Shown: piece by piece, positions 59,149 through 64,000 of the stretch
How the letters are laid out: each line of letters opens with the position of its first letter
Position numbering within the stretch: the first letter of the stretch is position 1
Assembly (NCBI RefSeq): GCF_013085255.1
Contig: NZ_JABFCX010000003.1
Coordinates: 1,063,288 to 1,127,287, forward strand
Direction of reading: 5' to 3'
From: Parvularcula mediterranea
Lineage (GTDB): Bacteria; Pseudomonadota; Alphaproteobacteria; Caulobacterales; Parvularculaceae
DNA length: 64,000 nucleotides
Notes under the pieces: generated by a model
What the model was told of the DNA's origin: nothing
The model's input: the letters and a program-made list of their open reading frames with translations, nothing else
Database searches by the model: none
Program-made: the position numbers and the translations under genes

Positions 59149-62100
59149 CTAAAGGCTGATCTCCGCGCCAGCGTCAGGTTCGTCACGATCGGCTGCCGGT
59201 GGTTCTGTTGTGCTCATGCTCGGTGCGGCTTCACCATCGTTACTGGCCTCGGCTGGGTCCGCAGGCCCTGGCTCCTGGTCAAGCCCGGTCAGCTCTTCCA
59301 TTCTGGCACTTGCTTCGATGGCGGACGTCTTGAGACCCGTGTTGCGATGGAGGGCATCAAGCGTTCGTTGCTTGTCGTCGACGATAACCGACACGGTGTC
59401 GGCGGAGCGCGAGATCCCGACATAAAAGGCGGTCTGGCTCGTGAGCTGGCGCTCTGAACTATCGATCACGGTGATGACGTCTTTTGCGGTCTGCCCCTGG
59501 GAGGCGTGGGAAGTGACAGCGTAAGCATGGGTCAGCGCCTCGAGCGCCGGGTCCGATCGCTCAAAAACACGCGGCTCGCCATTGGTCTGTAGGGTGATGG
59601 TCTTATCGTCGAAGCTGAGCACGGATGCTCGGTCCAACGCGGCGATCCCGCTCGATGGATCACTCCGGGCAAACATCAAACGATCGCCCTCGCGTATGTC
59701 GAGCTTTGCCCTTTGGAACACCGAATAGGGAAGGGCGTCTTCTTTTCCGGTGAGCTTGCTGAGGGGGAGCGTCTGCTGGCGCCCCCGGCTATTGACAAGC
59801 GTCACCGTGCCTCGTTGCTCGTCGACGGAAACAACCCTCCGCTGGTGCCCGGGTTTGACGTTGAGCTGGTCAACCCGCCGGTGAAACTTCAGCATGTCGC
59901 CCGGATCGTAGCTCCTTGCGCTTTCCGCTTCCGCCCGCGTCATGTCCTTCTGAAGCGCAACGCCGACACTGGTGGCTTCAGAGCCAAGCCGTCCATCTTC
60001 GATCATCGCGTCCCGGATCTCAGCGTTGATCGCACCCCTCAACCGGTGCCCCGGCGCCACGATGAGAGCGGCGTCCTGCCTTTCTTTCGGCAAGGCTTTC
60101 CACGCTGACGCCGCCGCCTCCGCCAGAGCGCCGGGGGCCTCGGCGATGTTGCCCTCGATCCGCTTCATGGCCCTTGCCACGTGGCCCTCAGCAGCAGCTT
60201 CGACGGCGCGCCTTTGGTTTTGGTGCTGAGCGTCCCGGGGGAGGCGAACGACATCCTTCATTACGGTCGTGGTCATTCCGTTCCTCTGGGCCTGATCGAA
60301 GGGCCGCCCGGCTTCGATGGCGCCGTGCTGCCTCCGGTCGCCGAGGAGGACGAGGCGAGAAGGCTCCAGGGCCAGGATGCGCTCGAGAACCAGGTTCATC
60401 GACTTGGTCGAGAGGAACGAGCTTTCGTCCACCAGGACGATCCTTCCCGCAAGCGACCCTGGGCCCCGCCCCTGTTTGAGGTCCGTCAGAAAGCGCGCAA
60501 CGGTCCGGGTTTCGATCCCTCCGCCTTCGGAGAGGCTGCGCGCTGCCGAGTGGGTGGGTGCGAGACCGAGCATGCCTGGCCCCTCGCGTCCCGAAGCGTT
60601 GCCCAGGTCGCGGGCCAGCTCCGACGCGTGGCGCATCATGGTCGTCTTGCCTGTCCCCGCATAGCCCTGGACGCCCACCAAGCGATCGGTGCCGCCAAGG
60701 ATGGTGGTGATGGCCGATTTCTGACCGGGCGTCAGGGACGTTCGGCTGAGAGCGCTTTCCAGCTCCGAGTGACCGACGAGCGGATCGGTCTTTCCCGCTC
60801 CCCGGACGAGCGCATCGGTACGCTGTTCCTGGGCGAAACTCCTCGCGGTGGTGGCCTCGGCGTCAGGGTCAGCGGCGTTCACCCGCACGAGCTTGCGTTC
60901 CCGCAAGGCCATCAGTTGACGGTCGATATCCTTGAGCGTCAGGCCATCGGCGCCGTGTTCCAGCGCTGCGCGCCGTACATGCTGCGCTGAGAAAGCGGCT
61001 TCGCGTTCCTCCAAATGCCGGATACCGAAACTCACCGCCGCACGTGCAGCCTCGCTTCGTTCGCTGGTGAACCCGCGGCTGCGGTAGGGATCGTCAGCTT
61101 GTGAACTCAGCGATCGGCTTGGCTTGAAAAAGCGGTGCCGGAGCTCGGCGAACGCAGCGGCCAGAGGACCCCGCGGGGCTTCTTCGCTGAGCGGCCTCTC
61201 GATGTCGCCGGTTCGCTGCCGGTGCACGGCCGCTTCCGCAACGCGATGAAGCTGGTCCGTCCACGGCCCGCCGCGCTCTTGCCACGCAACCGTTCGCTCA
61301 TCCTGCGACATCGTCGTCTTCGATGGGCGGGACTTGAGAGCGACGGCTTCCCGTGTCTTCGGAGTGTCGTGGTCGAGCTCTTTCGATATGCTCCTGATAC
61401 GTTCTGCGCCGCGCGAGAATTCAGAACGGGCTTCGGCTGGCACCCCTTCAATCGAATAGGCCCCCGATCTGCCGTTCTCGAGTTTGACCTTGTAGCCGAG
61501 CTCTCGGAGTTGCTCCCGCATCGCGGCATCGTAAGCGAGACCGGCAAGCTTGGCGTGACGGAACATCGGGTCATTGTGGAGGGCCCGCCAGCGGCCATCC
61601 TCCGTTTGGGTCATGTTGGCGATGACGGCATGGGTGTGAAGCTGCGGGTCCTTATCTCGCGAGATATCGTGCTCGAACTTCGCGACAACGAGGTTGCCGG
61701 TCCTGAGGGGGACGGGGGCTTTGCCGTCCTCACGCACGCGGGCGGCGGCGAGGTTTCGTTCGGTCCATGTGAGGGTCTGGTCCACCGCTGTCCGGTGCGC
61801 CCCGAGGATACGCTTGTCGCCGCCGAGATAGAGCAGAAGCGAAACGTCCTTGGGCGGAGAAAACGTCAGATCGATGCCCGGGCGGTGGGTGCGAGCCTCG
61901 GCCGCCTCGGCAGTTTCGTTCTCCCGCTGGCCCACCCGTTTGCCGTCGAGGGTTTCGCCGCGGAGGATCCGCTCGAAGGTCTTGGTATCAACAGGGCCGC
62001 TGAGTCCAAGCGCACTGGCCCCGCGCCCGAACCAGGCTGAGGGCTCAGCGTCATCCTTGTCCCGCGCATAGTAGTTGTCGCGGCCATAGTAGGATGCCCC

Positions 62101-62196
62101 GGCGGACGCTGAGCTGATCCCTGAAATCGATGCGACGATGACCAATTTGGATGGAGCGCCGGTGAAGCGGGGACACTGTAGGCGGTCCCAAGGCAT
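59149..62196 (-). CDS. traI: TraI/TrwC-type MobF relaxase-helicase
   Basis: Nicks the transferred strand at oriT and unwinds it. The protein has up to 1015 residues. Relaxase domain: tyrosines in G-A-S-Y-Y-G-R-D-N-Y-Y near 34-44 and the metal triad H-D-I-S ... Q-L-H-T-H-A near 175-189. Helicase domain: Walker A G-Y-A-G-T-G-K-T-T near 509-517, L-V-D-E-S-S near 580, and later T-S-H-A-S-Q-G-Q. Family proteins begin just before the Tyr motif, so TTG 62145 (999-1000 residues) may be the true start; neither start has a clear ribosome site. F TraI is far longer (extra helicase-like domain). Confidence 0.93.
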   Translation of the reverse strand: MPWDRLQCPRFTGAPSKLVIVASISGISSASAGASYYGRDNYYARDKDDAEPSAWFGRGASALGLSGPVDTKTFERILRGETLDGKRVGQRENETAEAAEARTHRPGIDLTFSPPKDVSLLLYLGGDKRILGAHRTAVDQTLTWTERNLAAARVREDGKAPVPLRTGNLVVAKFEHDISRDKDPQLHTHAVIANMTQTEDGRWRALHNDPMFRHAKLAGLAYDAAMREQLRELGYKVKLENGRSGAYSIEGVPAEARSEFSRGAERIRSISKELDHDTPKTREAVALKSRPSKTTMSQDERTVAWQERGGPWTDQLHRVAEAAVHRQRTGDIERPLSEEAPRGPLAAAFAELRHRFFKPSRSLSSQADDPYRSRGFTSERSEAARAAVSFGIRHLEEREAAFSAQHVRRAALEHGADGLTLKDIDRQLMALRERKLVRVNAADPDAEATTARSFAQEQRTDALVRGAGKTDPLVGHSELESALSRTSLTPGQKSAITTILGGTDRLVGVQGYAGTGKTTMMRHASELARDLGNASGREGPGMLGLAPTHSAARSLSEGGGIETRTVARFLTDLKQGRGPGSLAGRIVLVDESSFLSTKSMNLVLERILALEPSRLVLLGDRRQHGAIEAGRPFDQAQRNGMTTTVMKDVVRLPRDAQHQNQRRAVEAAAEGHVARAMKRIEGNIAEAPGALAEAAASAWKALPKERQDAALIVAPGHRLRGAINAEIRDAMIEDGRLGSEATSVGVALQKDMTRAEAESARSYDPGDMLKFHRRVDQLNVKPGHQRRVVSVDEQRGTVTLVNSRGRQQTLPLSKLTGKEDALPYSVFQRAKLDIREGDRLMFARSDPSSGIAALDRASVLSFDDKTITLQTNGEPRVFERSDPALEALTHAYAVTSHASQGQTAKDVITVIDSSERQLTSQTAFYVGISRSADTVSVIVDDKQRTLDALHRNTGLKTSAIEASARMEELTGLDQEPGPADPAEASNDGEAAPSMSTTEPPAADRDEPDAGAEISL

Positions 62197-62330
62197 TGTG
62201 AGCGGGCTACGTCCGGCGCTGCAGCATCAACGGCGGCCGCCCCGGCCTTGCTATGCAGAAAAGCAAGAAAACAGCCATTCCTTGTTTTTTGACAGGCCGC
62301 GTGCTATCTCCTTCCCACAAGGAGACTGCC

Positions 62331-62741
62331 ATGGAACTGGTCCGCGAAGCACCGAGCCGCGTTAATGACGATCCCACCGGCATCGGTGACGAAGGCGGTG
62401 CTGCGATGGCGCGTGCATCAGTGAACCTCTTCCGCAAATGGGGGCTCACCGACGCCGAGGCGTGCACGCTGCTTGGCGGTATCTCGCCCAGCAAATATGC
62501 CAAATGGAAACGCGGGGAGATCGGCCGTCTGGGCGTCGATCTCAAGACCCGGCTGTCGCTACTCATGGGCATCCACAAGGCGCTGCGCATTTTGTTCACC
62601 GAGAACGACCGCGCCTATGGCTGGGCTAGCACACCCAACACCGACTTCGAGGAGCAGCGTCCACTGGACATCATGCTGCGGGGCAGCCTGATGGACCTTT
62701 ACGCCGTCCGCCAATATCTCGACGCCGCCCGCGGTTGGTGA
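62331..62741 (+). CDS. Xre/MbcA/ParS-type antitoxin
   Basis: Protein of 136 residues from ATG 62331 (AAGGAG upstream). N-terminal helix-turn-helix-like region and the C-terminal toxin-binding domain of the Xre-MbcA-ParS family: R-L-S-L-L-M-G-I-H-K-A-L-R-I-L-F near 75-90 and W-A-S-T-P-N-T-D-F near 98. Overlaps the toxin start (TGATG). Probably represses its own operon. Confidence 0.9.
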   Translation: MELVREAPSRVNDDPTGIGDEGGAAMARASVNLFRKWGLTDAEACTLLGGISPSKYAKWKRGEIGRLGVDLKTRLSLLMGIHKALRILFTENDRAYGWASTPNTDFEEQRPLDIMLRGSLMDLYAVRQYLDAARGW

Positions 62742-63475
62742 TGTCCGAGGGCAGCGCGGGGGGGCGAGCAGATCCACCAGTCCGCCGGGTTCGGTGGAAG
62801 GACGCCCGGCGGATCATCTCGACGCGGCACCCGCCGGTCGATCTCTTCGAAGACATCGCTGACCCGTCGGACTGGGACCTCATCGCCGCAGAGGAGGCGA
62901 AGACCAACCCCCGGCTCATGGAGCAGATCGGACGATTGGCCCTAGTTCCTCCGGCGCGCTGGGTCAGTGGTCCGGGGGCATCGTACCTGATGGCGCCGTT
63001 CGTCCATATCAGCTCTGCCTATGCCGGACGGTTCGATGACGGAACATTCGGTGCTTTATACGTCGCCAAGTCGATCGAGACAGCCATCGCCGAAACGAGC
63101 CATCATCGCGCACGGTTCTATTGCGCCTCCAAGCAAAGGCCGGGATGGTTCTCCCAATTCAGGGAGCTGATCATTCCGATCAATCACAGGTTCCACGACC
63201 TCAGGGGCGAAAGTGGCTTTGCCGATGCGCTGAGTCCCGACGATTACACCGTTTCGCAGGCCTTGGCCCGGCGACTCAGAAGCGGAGGATCGGACGGCAT
63301 CGTGTTCCCGAGCGTCCGCGACGCTGACGGTGAGTGCGTCGCCGCTTTCTGGCCCGACGTGGTCGGCCTGCCGATGCAAGGCCGTGCCCTTGCCTATCAT
63401 TTTGACGGATCGATCATCGATCTCGTCCGCGATGAGACCAGCCGAGAGGTGTGGCGCTTGAACTCGAATGGGTAA
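62741..63475 (+). CDS. RES-domain toxin
   Basis: Protein of 244 residues. RES domains degrade or modify NAD+. Seen: R-F-D-D-G-T-F-G-A-L-Y-V-A near 99-111 with the essential Arg, the E-T-A-I-A-E-T segment near 115, and G-I-V-F-P-S-V-R near 185 with the Ser. Forms a type II pair with the gene before it; on a conjugative element it would favour retention. Confidence 0.9.
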   Translation: MSEGSAGGRADPPVRRVRWKDARRIISTRHPPVDLFEDIADPSDWDLIAAEEAKTNPRLMEQIGRLALVPPARWVSGPGASYLMAPFVHISSAYAGRFDDGTFGALYVAKSIETAIAETSHHRARFYCASKQRPGWFSQFRELIIPINHRFHDLRGESGFADALSPDDYTVSQALARRLRSGGSDGIVFPSVRDADGECVAAFWPDVVGLPMQGRALAYHFDGSIIDLVRDETSREVWRLNSNG

Positions 63476-63876
63476 GCTGGATCGAGCTAATGATCGACGA
63501 AGGGGACCCCACGGCTTCGAAGCGTCCGTCTTTCGCCAGAACGGGTAGGCGTCATCTGTTCTGACAGGAGGGCACGCAGAATTCGGGCGACTTTTCCTTT
63601 TATGACTTTGTCTCAAAGTATCCAATTGCGGACATGACAAGTAAGTCTCGCCACCAGCTGTGCGGGCTTTTACTGGCGGCAACGCAGACGATTAGGTGTC
63701 AGATTTCATTCTTCAGCAAAGACGTAACCATTCGTTCGTCCGTGCACCACTTCTCAAGAAGGCGAGGCGCCACCTGCACCGTCTCAGGGCAGGCCGCTCG
63801 TTGTTTAAGACAAGTGTTGGATTTCGCAGCCGGAGATGTCTGAAGTAACCGGGAGGCTAATCAGTCTGCAAAGCAT
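63476..63876. other. Gene-free stretch after the toxin gene
   Basis: About 400 nt, less GC-rich, with no convincing coding frame, RNA or repeat. No copy of the tRNA-His 3' end was found here, so no right att site is shown. Confidence 0.5.
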
Positions 63877-64000
63877 CTAAACAATCAGAAGTCCGATAGA
63901 TGTTGCGATGAAGAGAAGTCCCATCACGAGTTGAGCGATGTAAGCGCTGCTTCCGGTTGCGAGGAGTTTTGCCAGCCTACAGCCGACGAGCGTCCATAGC
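63877..64000 (-). CDS. C-terminal end of a LysE-like membrane gene (partial)
   Basis: The last 40 codons of a frame running in from beyond the right edge, ending at TAG 63877-63879. The visible part, L-W-T-L-V-G-C-R-L-A-K-L-L then a hydrophobic end Q-L-V-M-G-L-L-F-I-A-T-S-I-G-L-L-I-V, resembles the final segment of LysE/RhtB exporters. The rest is outside the window, so family and start are unproved. Confidence 0.45.
   Translation of the reverse strand, partial: LWTLVGCRLAKLLATGSSAYIAQLVMGLLFIATSIGLLIV

Noticed and set aside
63634-63843. 69-residue rightward frame after the toxin gene
   Set aside because: No ribosome site, no family, composition unlike the neighbouring genes.

Overview
The window is GC-rich, densely coded DNA from an alphaproteobacterium. 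The evidence is: flagellar genes of alphaproteobacterial type; a tRNA-His with no G at position -1 and with A73, a lineage-specific alphaproteobacterial loss; a perfect CtrA-type site (TTAA-N7-TTAA); a MetH homocysteine domain encoded as a separate gene; and UbiX, QueF, dodecin and DUF1801 chromosomal genes. A Caulobacterales, Hyphomonadaceae or Parvularculales type host fits best, but this is inference and no species can be named.

Layout. 1-6.8 kb is a flagellar block: a fliL-like gene pointing left, then fliF-fliH-fliN-fliP-fliG, a 130-bp palindromic repeat, a fliJ-like gene and a flagellar-type lytic transglycosylase. 6.8-38.1 kb is ordinary chromosome with short operons: an Lrp regulator, aldehyde dehydrogenase, queF with a three-gene family of secreted Cys-rich proteins (the third broken by TGG to TGA), DUF1801, dodecin, cyclophilin, Nudix, cysE with a SIMPL lipoprotein, enoyl-CoA hydratase, a glutamine amidotransferase, a Fur/Zur regulator, galE, paired SHOCT membrane proteins, a MetH N-terminal domain gene, FKBP and hydrolase lipoproteins, nrdA, a VPLPG-CTERM protein, a 2OG-oxygenase-like gene, ubiX with DUF genes, a degenerate SDR, topoisomerase IB and an M48 lipoprotein. 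Palindromic intergenic repeats cluster at 28.7-29.15 kb.

38.15-64 kb looks like an integrative and conjugative element placed at the 3' end of tRNA-His. Next to the tRNA lie repeated TGGCAACC motifs (candidate arm sites) and an excisionase-like gene, then an XRE repressor with a tandem operator. A nearly gap-free F-type (MPF_F) transfer operon follows: traA-L-E-K-B-orf-dsbC-traV-C-orf-trbI-traF(S26)-traW-U-trbC-N-F-orf-H-G. A MobF relaxase (TraI) lies on the opposite strand, followed by an Xre-RES toxin-antitoxin pair. No integrase, coupling protein (TraD) or second att site is visible; the element probably continues past the right edge, where the window cuts a LysE-like gene.

No wholly new multi-gene system is proven. 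The best leads are the conjugative element with its unassigned coupled small genes, the decaying TIMP-like triplet, two hairpins that bury Shine-Dalgarno sequences, the CtrA and NrdR-like sites before nrdA, and an SDR that has lost its catalytic Tyr and Lys.
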